DNA of 64,000 bases from Streptomyces venezuelae (GCF_008642275.1 NZ_CP029189.1:7112001-7176000); one strand, 5' to 3'. Shown: positions 26,520-35,746, counted from the stretch's first letter. A program made the numbers and translations. The notes: generated from the letters alone by a model not told the origin.

Positions 26520-27377
26520 ATGGGCATGATCATCACCGCTGCCGCGACCGCCCTGCCCGACCCGCAGGCCGCCACGGCCTCCGTCGTGGACCTCGCGGGC
26601 CGGGCCGCCCGCGAGGCCCTGGCCCGGGCGCAGGTTCCGGCGTCCTCGATCGGCGTGCTCATCAACGTCGGCGTCTACCGCGAACACAACACCTTCGAAC
26701 CGGCCATGTCGGCCCTGGTCCAGAAGGAGGTCGGCATCAACCTCGACTACGTCGCCGACCCGGAACCGGCCGCCGGCTTCTCCTTCGACCTGATGAACGG
26801 AGCCTGCGGCGTGCTCAACGCCGTCCAGGCGGGCCAGGCACTGCTGGAGACGGGAAGCGCCGAGCGGCTCCTGATCACCGCTGCCGACGTGCACCCCGGC
26901 GGCGACGCGGACCGCGACCCCGGCTACCCGTACGCGGACCTGGGCGGCGCCCTCCTGCTGGAGCGCAGCGCCGACCCCCACGCCGGATTCGGGCCGGTGC
27001 GCCACTACACCGCCGACCGGCCCACCGACGTCGAGGGCTACCTCGACACCGACACCATGGGGCGGCACGGGCGGACCGCGATCACCGTCCGGCGCGAGCC
27101 GGACCACGCGGAACGGCTGGACGAGTTCGCGGCCAGCGCCGTCGCCGACTACGCGCACGAGACCGGCATCGACCTCGACCGGACGCTGGTGATCGGCCCG
27201 TCCGCGGCCTCCGACGGCACCGGGGCGAGCGGAGAGCCGCACACGGCGGCGCCGGTCATCGGCTACCTCCGGGCGATGGACGGGGAACGCCCCGACGGCC
27301 ACGACCAGATCCTGTTCGTGACGGCCGGCGCCGGCCCCAGCGCGGCGTGCGTCCTCTACCGGCCCGAGGGGTGGTGA
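26520..27377 (+). CDS. lstB: Degenerate KAS III partner subunit of lipstatin assembly
   Basis: The 285-residue thiolase-fold protein is shorter than normal KAS III. It keeps the nucleophile position C96 (NGACGVLNA) but lacks an evident catalytic His and Asn pair in the C-terminal half. Residue 60 is Glu (YREHNTFEPAM), the place where OleA-type enzymes supply a glutamate across the dimer interface as base. LstB is known to work with LstA as a heterodimer. Three bases separate it from lstA, and its stop overlaps the GTG start of lstC. Confidence 0.88.
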   Translation: MGMIITAAATALPDPQAATASVVDLAGRAAREALARAQVPASSIGVLINVGVYREHNTFEPAMSALVQKEVGINLDYVADPEPAAGFSFDLMNGACGVLNAVQAGQALLETGSAERLLITAADVHPGGDADRDPGYPYADLGGALLLERSADPHAGFGPVRHYTADRPTDVEGYLDTDTMGRHGRTAITVRREPDHAERLDEFAASAVADYAHETGIDLDRTLVIGPSAASDGTGASGEPHTAAPVIGYLRAMDGERPDGHDQILFVTAGAGPSAACVLYRPEGW

Positions 27378-29503
27378 GCCCCGTGCCGCAGACGCGACCG
27401 AACGTCGCCGGCCCCGCCGCGGAGCAGCCGGCCGCCACCAGTACGCACAGCGTGGCCGGGTGGCTTGAACGCAACGCCCGTGCCTTTCCCGGCAAGCCGG
27501 CCGTCATCCATCCCGACGGCCGCGGTTCCGGCGGCTACGCCACCGTCACCTACGGCCAGTTGCAGGAGAGCGTCGAGGAGCTGGCCCGCGGGTTCCGGCG
27601 CGCCGGGATCACCCGGGGCACCAGGACCGTGCTGATGGCCCCACCCGGGCCGGAGCTGTTCGCCCTCTGTTTCGCGCTGTTCCGGGTCGGGGCCGTGCCC
27701 GTCGTCGTGGACCCCGGCATGGGCGTACGGCGCATGCTCCACTGCTACCGGGCCGTGGGCGCCGAGGCGTTCATCGGCCCGCCCCTCGCCCAGCTCGTGC
27801 GCGTACTGGGCCGCCGCACCTTCCGCGGGGTACGCGTGCCCGTCACCCTGGGGCGGCACCGGCTCGGCCGCGGCCACACGCTGGCCGCGCTGCGCGCCAC
27901 CCCCGCGACCGGCGGGAACGCGGACCCGGACGGGCCGGCCGGCGGGGACGACCTGCTGATGATCGGCTTCACCACCGGAAGCACCGGCCCCGCCAAGGGA
28001 GTCGAGTACACCCACCGCATGGCCCTGTCGATCGCCCGCCAGATAGAGGCCGTGCACGGCCGCACCCGCGACGACGTCTCCCTGGTCACGCTGCCCTTCT
28101 ACGGGGTGCTCGACCTGGTCTACGGATCCACCCTGGTCCTGGCGCCCCTCGCGCCCGCCCGGGTCGCCCAGGCGGACCCCGCGCTGCTCGTCGGCGCGCT
28201 GGAACGATTCCGCGTCACCACGATGTTCGCCTCGCCCGCCCTGCTGCGGAACCTCGCCGTGCACCTCACCGGCCCTGCCCGCGGCCGCCACCCGCTGCCC
28301 GACCTGCGCTGCGTCGTCTCCGGCGGGGCACCGGTGCCCGACGCGGTCGTGGCCGCGCTGCGCTCCGTCCTCGACGAGAAGGCACGGATCCATGTGACCT
28401 ACGGAGCCACGGAGGTCCTGCCGATCACCTCGATCGAGGCGGCCGAGATCCTCGGCGACGACGAGGACGGCACCGGCCGCGAAAACGGCACCCCTCGCGA
28501 GGACGGCACCGGCCACGAGGACGGCACCCCTCGCGAGGACGGCACCGGTCGCGAGGACGGCGGCACCGCGGCCCGTTCCGCCGCGGGTGAGGGGACCTGC
28601 GTCGGCCGGCCCGTCCCCGGCACCCGGGTGGCCATCGCCCCCGTCACCGACGGCCCCCTCGCCCGCTTCGACCCCTCGACCGCCCTGCCGGCCGGGCGCG
28701 TCGGCGAGATCCTGGTCCACGGCGAGTCCGTCAGCCCGCGCTACCACCGGGCACCCCGGTCCGACGCCGCGCACAAGGCGACCGAGGAACGCCCCGGCGG
28801 CGAGGCCCCCCGCGTCTGGCACCGCACCGGCGACCTCGGCCACCTCGACGCGGCAGGACGGCTCTGGTTCTGCGGGCGCGCCGCCCAGCGGGTCCGCACC
28901 GAACACCGGGACCTGCACACCGTCCGCTGCGAGGGAGTCTTCAACGCCCATCCGCTGGTCCGGCGCACCGCCCTCGTCGGCATCGGGCCGGCGGGCGCAC
29001 AACGGCCCGTCGTCTGCGTGGAGACCGAGCCCGGAGCCGACGGGACGGCCCTCGGCGAGGACGCCTGGACCGCACTGGTCACCGAACTGCGCGCGATGGC
29101 CGAGGAACACGCCCCGACCACCGGCCTCCAGGAGTTCCTGCGCCACCCCGGCTTCCCCGTGGACATCCGGCACAACGCCAAGATCGGTCGCGAGGAGCTG
29201 GCCCGCTGGGCGGGACGGCAGCAGGCCCGGCCCACGTCCTCCGCGGGGCGACGGGCGGCCCGGATCGTACCGCTCGCCGGATGGGCGTACCTCGTCGGCG
29301 GGGCCGTGTGGGCCGCGGCCGGCACCGTCCCCGACGTGCCGGTGCTGCGCTGGCTGTGGTGGACCGACGCCTTCCTCAGCATCGGCGTGCACGCCGCGCA
29401 GATCCCGCTCGCGCTGCCGCGCGGCCGGGAGGCCGGACACGGGACCGCCTCGGTGGTCGGGCGCACCATGCTCTACGGCGCGACCTGGTGGCGGACCCTG
29501 TGA
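27374..29503 (+). CDS. lstC: OleC-like beta-lactone synthetase (acyl-AMP ligase) with C-terminal membrane tail
   Basis: The 709-residue protein has an adenylate-forming fold with the P-loop TTGSTGPAKG (about 200-209), YGATE (343-347) and RTGDLGHLD. OleC homologues use ATP to turn a beta-hydroxy acid into a beta-lactone, the warhead of lipstatin. Two features are unusual. Residues 364-393 are five 6-residue repeats of the EDGTGR/EDGTPR type. After about residue 625 the protein continues into two hydrophobic helices not typical of OleC, probably anchoring it to the membrane. GTG 27374 overlaps the lstB stop (GTGA); GTG 27383 is the alternative. Confidence 0.88.
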   Translation: MSPVPQTRPNVAGPAAEQPAATSTHSVAGWLERNARAFPGKPAVIHPDGRGSGGYATVTYGQLQESVEELARGFRRAGITRGTRTVLMAPPGPELFALCFALFRVGAVPVVVDPGMGVRRMLHCYRAVGAEAFIGPPLAQLVRVLGRRTFRGVRVPVTLGRHRLGRGHTLAALRATPATGGNADPDGPAGGDDLLMIGFTTGSTGPAKGVEYTHRMALSIARQIEAVHGRTRDDVSLVTLPFYGVLDLVYGSTLVLAPLAPARVAQADPALLVGALERFRVTTMFASPALLRNLAVHLTGPARGRHPLPDLRCVVSGGAPVPDAVVAALRSVLDEKARIHVTYGATEVLPITSIEAAEILGDDEDGTGRENGTPREDGTGHEDGTPREDGTGREDGGTAARSAAGEGTCVGRPVPGTRVAIAPVTDGPLARFDPSTALPAGRVGEILVHGESVSPRYHRAPRSDAAHKATEERPGGEAPRVWHRTGDLGHLDAAGRLWFCGRAAQRVRTEHRDLHTVRCEGVFNAHPLVRRTALVGIGPAGAQRPVVCVETEPGADGTALGEDAWTALVTELRAMAEEHAPTTGLQEFLRHPGFPVDIRHNAKIGREELARWAGRQQARPTSSAGRRAARIVPLAGWAYLVGGAVWAAAGTVPDVPVLRWLWWTDAFLSIGVHAAQIPLALPRGREAGHGTASVVGRTMLYGATWWRTL
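28463..28552 (+). repeat. 18-bp tandem repeat inside lstC
   Basis: Five units of 18 bp alternate between GAGGACGGCACCGGCCGC-like and GAGGACGGCACCCCTCGC-like versions, forming a higher-order 36-bp repeat. They encode an acidic linker between adenylation subdomains. The near-identical units suggest slippage. Confidence 0.85.
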
Positions 29504-30639
29504 AGATCCTGGTCACCGGCGCGTCCGGATTCCTGGGCGGGCACCTCGTCGACGGCGCCCTGAGCCAGGGCCATCAGGTCCGCGCCCTGGTCCGCCCCGG
29601 CAGTGACGCCGTACGGCTGGGCTCCCTGCCCGGCGTCGAGCTCGTCACCGGCGACCTCACCGACGGGGACTCGCTCCGGCGGGCGGCCGAAGGCTGCGGG
29701 GCCGTCCTGCACAGCGCGGCCCGGGTCGTCGACCACGGCAGTCGCGCGCAGTTCGAGGCCGCCAACGTCACCGGCACCCAGCGGCTGCTGGCGGCGGCAC
29801 GTTCGGCGGGGGCGCGACGGTTCGTGTTCGTCTCCAGCCCGAGCGCGCTGATGCGGGTACGGGAGGGGGACCGGTTCGGCATCGACGAGAACACCCCGTA
29901 CCCGCGGCGGTGGTTCAACCTCTACTGCGAGACGAAGGCGGTTGCCGAACAACACGTACGGGCGGCCGACGGCCCGGAGTTCACCACCTGCGCCGTACGC
30001 CCGCGCGGTATCTGGGGACCGCGCGACCACGCGGGGTTCCTGCCGCGCATGGTCGACGCCATGCGCGCGGGCCGCCTGCCCGACCTGTCCGGCGGCAAAC
30101 CGGTGCTGGTCTCGCTCTGCCACGTCGACAACGCCGTGGACGCCTGTCTGCGGGCCGCGCTCGCCCCCGCCGGGCAGGTCGGCGGCAAGGCCTACTTCGT
30201 CGCGGACCGCGAGGAGACGGACCTGTGGCCGTTCCTGGCCCGGGTCGGCGCCCTCTTCGACTGCCCGCCGCCCGCCCCGCGCATCCCGCTCCTCCTCGGC
30301 CGCGGGCTGGCCGCGGCGGTCGAGACGGGATGGCACCTGCGCCACCGGTCCACGGCGGGCGGTACGGACGCGACGCCGCCGCTGAGCCGCTACATGATGG
30401 CGCTGCTGACCCGCTCGGCGACGTACGACACCACCGCCGCCCGCCGCGACTTCGGCTACGCGGCTCCGCGCACCCAGGCCGACGGGCTGCGGGCACTGCG
30501 GGAGTGGGTGAACGAGGCGGGCGGCGTCGCCGCCTGGACCGCCGGTCCGGCCGCCCGCGCCCGTACCGCCGCACCGGTCGGCACCGCACCCGCCGGTCCC
30601 GCATCCGACCACACCGAACAAGGGAACACGCAGTCATGA
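29500..30639 (+). CDS. lstD: OleD-like 3-keto reductase (extended SDR)
   Basis: The 379-residue extended short-chain dehydrogenase has the NAD(P) motif TGASGFLG at residues 6-13 and the catalytic pair Y142 and K146 (YCETK). It resembles 3beta-hydroxysteroid dehydrogenase and OleD, which reduce 2-alkyl-3-keto acids. Here it should reduce the LstAB product to the beta-hydroxy acid used by LstC. The GTG start overlaps the lstC stop (GTGA), and its stop overlaps the lstE start (ATGA). The last 40 residues are Ala/Pro-rich and probably disordered. Confidence 0.9.
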   Translation: MKILVTGASGFLGGHLVDGALSQGHQVRALVRPGSDAVRLGSLPGVELVTGDLTDGDSLRRAAEGCGAVLHSAARVVDHGSRAQFEAANVTGTQRLLAAARSAGARRFVFVSSPSALMRVREGDRFGIDENTPYPRRWFNLYCETKAVAEQHVRAADGPEFTTCAVRPRGIWGPRDHAGFLPRMVDAMRAGRLPDLSGGKPVLVSLCHVDNAVDACLRAALAPAGQVGGKAYFVADREETDLWPFLARVGALFDCPPPAPRIPLLLGRGLAAAVETGWHLRHRSTAGGTDATPPLSRYMMALLTRSATYDTTAARRDFGYAAPRTQADGLRALREWVNEAGGVAAWTAGPAARARTAAPVGTAPAGPASDHTEQGNTQS

Positions 30640-33600
30640 CATCCCATCAGGCCGGCACCGGCACCGGCACCGGCACCGGCACCGGCACCGGCACCGGCAC
30701 CGGCACCGGCACCGGTGCCGGCCCCGGTTCCGGTGCCGCCACCGCGACCGGCGGACGCTACCGGCGCCCGGTGTCACCCACCGAACGCCTCTACCTCGCC
30801 GCCGGGGACGCCCGGGGGGACATGGCCCTGCGTGTCGTCGTCGAGGGCGCCGGGGTACCCGCCGCCGAGGACCTCCGGGCAGCCCTGGCACGGGCCGCCG
30901 AGTCCTGCCCCGGGTCACGGCTCGTACGCGCCGGGGCGATGTGGAGCGCCTGCGGACCGCTGCCGCAGGTGCGGTACGACGTACCGCGTGCCGGCGCGTA
31001 CACCGACTCGGCTCCGGGGACGGTCGCCCTGCCCGCCGGGCCGTCGCGGCGAACGGAGCCGCCGGGCTGCGAGGTGCTGATCGTGCCCGGTGCCGACGGG
31101 ACGGCCACTACCGCCGTCTTCAGCGCCTCGCATGCCGTCATGGACGGTCACGGCGCCCTGACCTGGGTACGGGAGGTTTTCCGAGCCCTGCGCGGCGAAC
31201 CCGCCCGGCCCGCGCTCGACGCGGACACCGACGCCGGTCTGCTGCGCCGGCTCGGCAGCACCCGGACGCGGCCCGCACCGGTGCCTCCCCGGCGCTCCCC
31301 GCTCGGCCCGGCCGACGGCAACGGCCGCCCGCTCCGGACGCTGTGGCTGCGCCGCACCCTGCCCGGCCGCCGTCCCGCGCTCACCGCACGCCTCGCCCAG
31401 GCCCTGACCGACGCCGCGGGGCTCGACACCCGGGTCATGGTCCCCGTCGACCTGCGCCGCCACCGCCCCGGGATCGCGGCCACGGGCAACCTGAGCCTGC
31501 CGCTGTTCCTGGACCTGCGCCCCGGGGAGGACTGGACGGGCGCGCACACCCGTCTGCTGACCGCCCTGGCCGGGGACCGCGAACTCGCCGCCGGATTCGA
31601 GACGGCCCTCGCGCCGCTGCCGCGGCCCGTGACCGCCGCTCTGCTGCGTAGCGCGCAGGCCGTGGCGTCGCGTACCGACCGCCACCTCGCTTCGGCCGTC
31701 GTCTCACACCTGGGCCGCCTGGACCTCGCGGACTTCTCCGGCGGCGGCTTCACGGCGTCCACGGTCTACGCGCTGCCGGTGCACGCGCCGCTGGTCCCGC
31801 TCTCCCTGGTCGCCGCCGAGAGCGGTACGGCGACCGAGATCACGCTCGGTGTCCGCGGCGGGGGCCCGGATCTCGCCGCCCGCGCCGCGCGGTTGCTGGA
31901 CACGGCCCTGGCCGCCCTCGGAACCGAGGAGACGGCCGCGGACGCGGGCCCGGCCCCACGGGCGGAGCAAGCGGCTCCGGTCCTGGCTCCGGCCGCCCCC
32001 GCCCTGGTGGTGCCTGCTGCGGCCGTCGCGGCTCCGGCCGTCGCGGCTTCCGCTGTCCCGGCTGCGGCCGTCCCGGTTCCGGGCGGCGCGGCTCCCGCCG
32101 TCCTCCCGGCCCCGGCGGTGCCCGAGCTCACCGTCGTGGACGCCTTCCGCGCCCAGGCCGCCCGCACCCCCGACGCGCCCGCGCTCGACGGGCCCGAGGG
32201 CGTGGTCACCTACGCCGAACTCGACCGGCGCTCCGACACCGTCGCGGCCGCGCTCCGGCGCCGCGGCGTGGGACGCGAGGACCTGGTGGGACTGGTCGTC
32301 GACCGCACCTCCGCAGGCGTGAGCGCCCTGTGGGGCATCCTCAAGGCCGGTGCCGCCTACGTGCCGTTCGACCCCGGCCATCCGGGCGCACGGACCGGAG
32401 AGATCCTCCGGGGGGCCGGCGTCGGCCTCTGCCTGACCGGACGGCACCTGGCCGGGGAACTCGCCCCCCTCGTGCCGGGAACCCTGCTCGTCGTCGAGGA
32501 CCTCCTCGACGGCCCCGGCCCCGAGGCGGATGAGCCCGACGCGGTCCGCGCCGCCGAAGCGCGGGTACGGCCCGCGAACCTCGCGTACGTCATCCACACC
32601 TCCGGTTCCACCGGCCGCCCCAAGGGCGTGCAGATCGAGCACGGAAGCCTCATGGGCTTCGTCCGCTGGATGACCGGCGTCTGCCAGGTCACCGCTCGCA
32701 CCCGTTTCGGCTTCGCCTCCTCCTACGCCTTCGACATCTCGTGCTTCCCCCTCTTCCTGCCGCTGCTGGCGGGCGGTACGGCCGTCCTCGCCCCCGGCGC
32801 GCCCTCGCCCGCCGCCCTGCGCGAGCTCGTCACGGGGCACCGCGCCGACACCCTCGCGCTCACGCCCTCCCACCTCGCGCTCCTCGGCGGAACGGGCGGC
32901 AGCGGCACGGGCCACGGCCCCGCGCCGCGCCTGCGCACCCTGCTGCTGGGCGGCGAGTCCCTCACGCCCACCGCCGTACGGTCCGCGCGCGCCGCCTTCG
33001 GGGCCGACTGCCGTGTGGTCAACGCGTACGGGCCCACCGAGGCGACCGTCGCCGTACTCGCCCACACCGTGGACGGCGAGGAGAACGGGGCCACGGTCCC
33101 GATCGGCCGCCCCGGCCCGTACGCCCGGGTCGACCTCGTCACCGAGGACGGCGAGACCATCGGGAGCGGACCGGGCGACACCGGCCGCACCGGCGAGATC
33201 GTCGTGCGCGGGATCCAGGTGGCCCGCGGCTACCTCGGTCCGTCCGACGGCCGACCCTCACCCTTCACCACCGGGACCGACGGCGTCCGCGCGTACCGGA
33301 CCGGTGACCTCGGACGCCGCCTGGCCGACGGCGCCGTCGAGTTCGCCGGGCGCATCGACGAGCAGGTGAAGATCGCCGGGCACCGCGTCGACCCCGCCGA
33401 GGTCGTCGCCGCCCTCGAAGCCCATCCGGCCGTGCACCGCGCCGTCGTCGTGCCCCGGCACCGCCCGCACTCGACGGCGGCGGTGCTCTGCGCGTACGTA
33501 CTGCCGCACGCCGGTGATCCCGCGGTGGGTGCGGACCTGGGCGGGGCCCTGCGGACCGAGCTCACCCGGACCCTCCCGGCGTATCTCGTGCCGGCCCATG

Positions 33601-33971
33601 TCGTCGTGATCGACTCCCTGCCCAGCACGGTCAGCGGCAAGGCCGATCTCGACGCCCTCCCCGACCCCTTCGCCCCCGCCACACCAGTCGCGCCCGCGCC
33701 CGCACCCGTCACCCTGGAGGCACGCGTCAGGCACCACTGGGCGGAAATCCTCGGCGTCGACGGCGCGCTGCTGTCGGCGGACTCCGAATTCCACGCCCTC
33801 GGCGGAGATTCCCTGGCCCTGGTCGAGATGCTCGCGGCCGTCTCCTCGGACCTGCTCACCCCCGGTCAGGCCCAGCGGTTCACCGGGCGTCTCGACTGTC
33901 TCGTGGGCAACCTGACGCTGGAACAGGTATGCGCACACCTGACCGCCGCCCGCGAGGAGGCATCCGTATGA
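30636..33971 (+). CDS. lstE: Single-module NRPS (C-A-PCP) for leucine attachment
   Basis: The 1,111-residue protein begins with (Gly-Thr)10 at residues 7-26. A condensation-type domain follows (about 40-430; one-His motif H166xxxD170-G171), then an Ala/Pro/Val-rich linker. The adenylation domain (about 495-1005) has TSGSTGRPKG near 655, NAYGPTEAT and a catalytic-Lys region STVSGKAD. A carrier domain ends the protein, with phosphopantetheine Ser1059 (GGDSL). No thioesterase is present, so the C domain should release the product by forming the ester between leucyl-PCP and the lipid hydroxyl. My reading of the specificity residues (about D-I-F-L-L-G-A-V-A) is approximate. The ATG overlaps the lstD stop. 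Confidence 0.9.
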   Translation: MTSHQAGTGTGTGTGTGTGTGTGTGTGAGPGSGAATATGGRYRRPVSPTERLYLAAGDARGDMALRVVVEGAGVPAAEDLRAALARAAESCPGSRLVRAGAMWSACGPLPQVRYDVPRAGAYTDSAPGTVALPAGPSRRTEPPGCEVLIVPGADGTATTAVFSASHAVMDGHGALTWVREVFRALRGEPARPALDADTDAGLLRRLGSTRTRPAPVPPRRSPLGPADGNGRPLRTLWLRRTLPGRRPALTARLAQALTDAAGLDTRVMVPVDLRRHRPGIAATGNLSLPLFLDLRPGEDWTGAHTRLLTALAGDRELAAGFETALAPLPRPVTAALLRSAQAVASRTDRHLASAVVSHLGRLDLADFSGGGFTASTVYALPVHAPLVPLSLVAAESGTATEITLGVRGGGPDLAARAARLLDTALAALGTEETAADAGPAPRAEQAAPVLAPAAPALVVPAAAVAAPAVAASAVPAAAVPVPGGAAPAVLPAPAVPELTVVDAFRAQAARTPDAPALDGPEGVVTYAELDRRSDTVAAALRRRGVGREDLVGLVVDRTSAGVSALWGILKAGAAYVPFDPGHPGARTGEILRGAGVGLCLTGRHLAGELAPLVPGTLLVVEDLLDGPGPEADEPDAVRAAEARVRPANLAYVIHTSGSTGRPKGVQIEHGSLMGFVRWMTGVCQVTARTRFGFASSYAFDISCFPLFLPLLAGGTAVLAPGAPSPAALRELVTGHRADTLALTPSHLALLGGTGGSGTGHGPAPRLRTLLLGGESLTPTAVRSARAAFGADCRVVNAYGPTEATVAVLAHTVDGEENGATVPIGRPGPYARVDLVTEDGETIGSGPGDTGRTGEIVVRGIQVARGYLGPSDGRPSPFTTGTDGVRAYRTGDLGRRLADGAVEFAGRIDEQVKIAGHRVDPAEVVAALEAHPAVHRAVVVPRHRPHSTAAVLCAYVLPHAGDPAVGADLGGALRTELTRTLPAYLVPAHVVVIDSLPSTVSGKADLDALPDPFAPATPVAPAPAPVTLEARVRHHWAEILGVDGALLSADSEFHALGGDSLALVEMLAAVSSDLLTPGQAQRFTGRLDCLVGNLTLEQVCAHLTAAREEASV
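30654..30713 (+). repeat. (GGCACC)10 microsatellite in lstE
   Basis: Ten perfect copies of a hexanucleotide encode the Gly-Thr stretch after the first six codons of lstE. The run is in frame, so copy-number change would alter linker length without frameshift. Confidence 0.95.
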
Positions 33972-34672
33972 TCTTCGTAGGAGAGGGAGCCCTGCTCCGC
34001 CGCGCCGTCACCCACGCGGCCACCCGCGGCCACCCGGTCGACCTGGTCTGCTCCGCCGACCCGCTGGACGCCGCGGCCGCCGGTGCGCCCCACCTCGCGG
34101 GCGCGGACGTCAACGCCCACGCGGCCACGCTGGCCGGGGCCTGCACCGACGGCATCGTCTGGTCCCTCAACAACCGGCAGATCTTCCGGGAGCCCCTGCT
34201 CCGGGCCGACGGCCTGCGCATCGTCAACATCCACAACGGGTTGCTGCCGCGGCATCGCGGACTGCCCTCCGTGGCCGTCCTGTTCGCCGTGCTGCACGGC
34301 GACACCGAGTACGGAGCCACGGCCCACGAGGTCGACGCGGGCATCGACACCGGCCCGGTCCTGGCCGAACACCGCTTCCCCGTCGGGCCCGAGGACCGCT
34401 ACCACCAGGTCATGCTGCGCGGTGTCCGGGCCTGCCAGGCCCTGTTCGAGCAGATCCTCCCGGCGGTCACCGCCGGAACCGCCCAACCCGTAACCACGGC
34501 GGCGGGACCGTCGGCCTACTACGGCCTGCGCGCCCTGGACCGGCTCGACGCCTACCGCGACCATCCCGCCTACCCTCGCGCCACCGACCTCGGCCCGTTC
34601 ACCGCCCATGCCCCCGAGGTCGCCCGTGCCCTGTCCCGCCCGCCCTCGCCCGGACTTCCTCGCCGGCGTTGA
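33968..34672 (+). CDS. lstF: Formyltransferase acting on the leucine amine
   Basis: The 234-residue protein matches methionyl-tRNA formyltransferase-type enzymes: NIHNGLLPRHRG carries the Asn and His of the active site, and EVDAGIDTGPVL carries the Asp. Using formyl-tetrahydrofolate it should formylate the leucine amino group, giving the N-formyl-leucyl ester of lipstatin. The ATG overlaps the lstE stop (ATGA). It is the last gene of the operon. The C-terminal residues are Arg/Pro-rich and unlikely to be structured. Confidence 0.9.
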   Translation: MIFVGEGALLRRAVTHAATRGHPVDLVCSADPLDAAAAGAPHLAGADVNAHAATLAGACTDGIVWSLNNRQIFREPLLRADGLRIVNIHNGLLPRHRGLPSVAVLFAVLHGDTEYGATAHEVDAGIDTGPVLAEHRFPVGPEDRYHQVMLRGVRACQALFEQILPAVTAGTAQPVTTAAGPSAYYGLRALDRLDAYRDHPAYPRATDLGPFTAHAPEVARALSRPPSPGLPRRR

Positions 34673-34981
34673 GGCGGACGATCCCGGCGGGTGATCCCGG
34701 CGGAACTGCTGGTGTTGTCCGCGGCCCCGGGCAGCCCCGCCGAGGACGGCCTGCGCCTGCTGGACGGCCTGGGCGCGGACGGCGGTGCCGAGCCGGGGCC
34801 GGCCCGCCCGGCGGTCACACCGCCCGCACCATCCCCGGCCGCCCCGCGTGTCCCGTCGTGACAGCCGCGGCCGGGACGGAGAGGGCGGGCCACCCCCGGG
34901 CCACCCGGGCCGGCACCCGAGGCGCCCGGAACGGCCCTGAGGCACTCGGGCCGGCCCGGTCGGCGCCCGGGACGGCCCCGG
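34673..34981. other. 309-bp gap after lstF
   Basis: No clear gene is present. A 56-codon frame with GTG start at 34691 and stop at 34859-34861 reads as low-complexity Ala/Pro/Gly after a short plausible start, and lacks a good ribosome site; I doubt it is expressed. The stretch has several GC-rich partial hairpins but no single strong terminator. Confidence 0.5.
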
Positions 34982-35746
34982 TCACGCGCCCGCGCCGGCA
35001 CCCGCCCTGGCCGGTGCGGGCACCGGACCGCCGGCCATCGCGCGGGCCATCCACGCGGAGGAGCGCAGGGTCTGCGCGACGAACGCGCCACGGCCCACCC
35101 CGAGGGCCCGCAGGGCCGGACCGTGGTCGACCGCGACCAGGGTGGCGGCCCCGGCCAGCAGTCCGCGCCACCCGGCCGTCACCGCCCGGCGGGCGGGCCG
35201 GGGCAGCCCGGCGAGGCCGTCCCGCAGGCGCAGGCAGTGGAAGGGGACGTGCCGCTCCTCGTCCGCCAGGATCCGGCCCGCGACCTCGGTGGTCAGCGGG
35301 TCGGCGGCGCCGTCGCGCAGGGCCTGGTAGTACCCCAGGGCCACCACCTCGGCGATCATCAACACCAGGAGTTCCAGCCGCAGTCCGAGGAGCCGCCGGA
35401 CCCGGACGAAGGCCGCGTCGCTCCAGTGCCCGTCGAGCGTGCCCGCCCCGCCGGCCGCCAGCAGCAGCTTCAGCATCCGCGCGTGGTTCTGTTCCTCGGC
35501 GATGAAGAGCCGGACGGCCTCGGAGTAGACCGGGTCACCCGCGAGGTCGGCCTTGCCGGAGAGCGCGGAGCCGTCGCCGTCCTCACCGACCTGGAACTTC
35601 TGGATGCTGCGGACGATCTCGGCGGGCAACTGCGCGCCCCGCGCCCAGTCGGGGTCGCCCAGGGCCGCCCGGCGTTCCCGTTCGGCCTCGAACTCGCCCA
35701 CCCATGCCCCGTACTCACTTTTGATCATGTTCAACAATCTAGCCAT
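34982..35746 (-). CDS. Ferritin-like di-iron protein
   Basis: The 254-residue helical protein has two ExxH metal motifs, FIAEEQNHARML and ILADEERHVPFH, about 95 residues apart. This is the ferritin-like/rubrerythrin-like arrangement that binds two irons. It could be an oxidase, a desaturase-like enzyme or a stress protein. The gene is convergent with lstF, so a role in lipstatin is not implied. No ribosome site precedes the ATG at 35746 or the in-frame ATG at 35728, so the mRNA may be leaderless. A paired operator surrounds the start. Confidence 0.75.
   Translation of the reverse strand: MARLLNMIKSEYGAWVGEFEAERERRAALGDPDWARGAQLPAEIVRSIQKFQVGEDGDGSALSGKADLAGDPVYSEAVRLFIAEEQNHARMLKLLLAAGGAGTLDGHWSDAAFVRVRRLLGLRLELLVLMIAEVVALGYYQALRDGAADPLTTEVAGRILADEERHVPFHCLRLRDGLAGLPRPARRAVTAGWRGLLAGAATLVAVDHGPALRALGVGRGAFVAQTLRSSAWMARAMAGGPVPAPARAGAGAGA

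Noticed and set aside
34691..34861. 56-codon frame after lstF
   Set aside because: It has no clear ribosome site and becomes Ala/Pro-rich; nothing supports expression.
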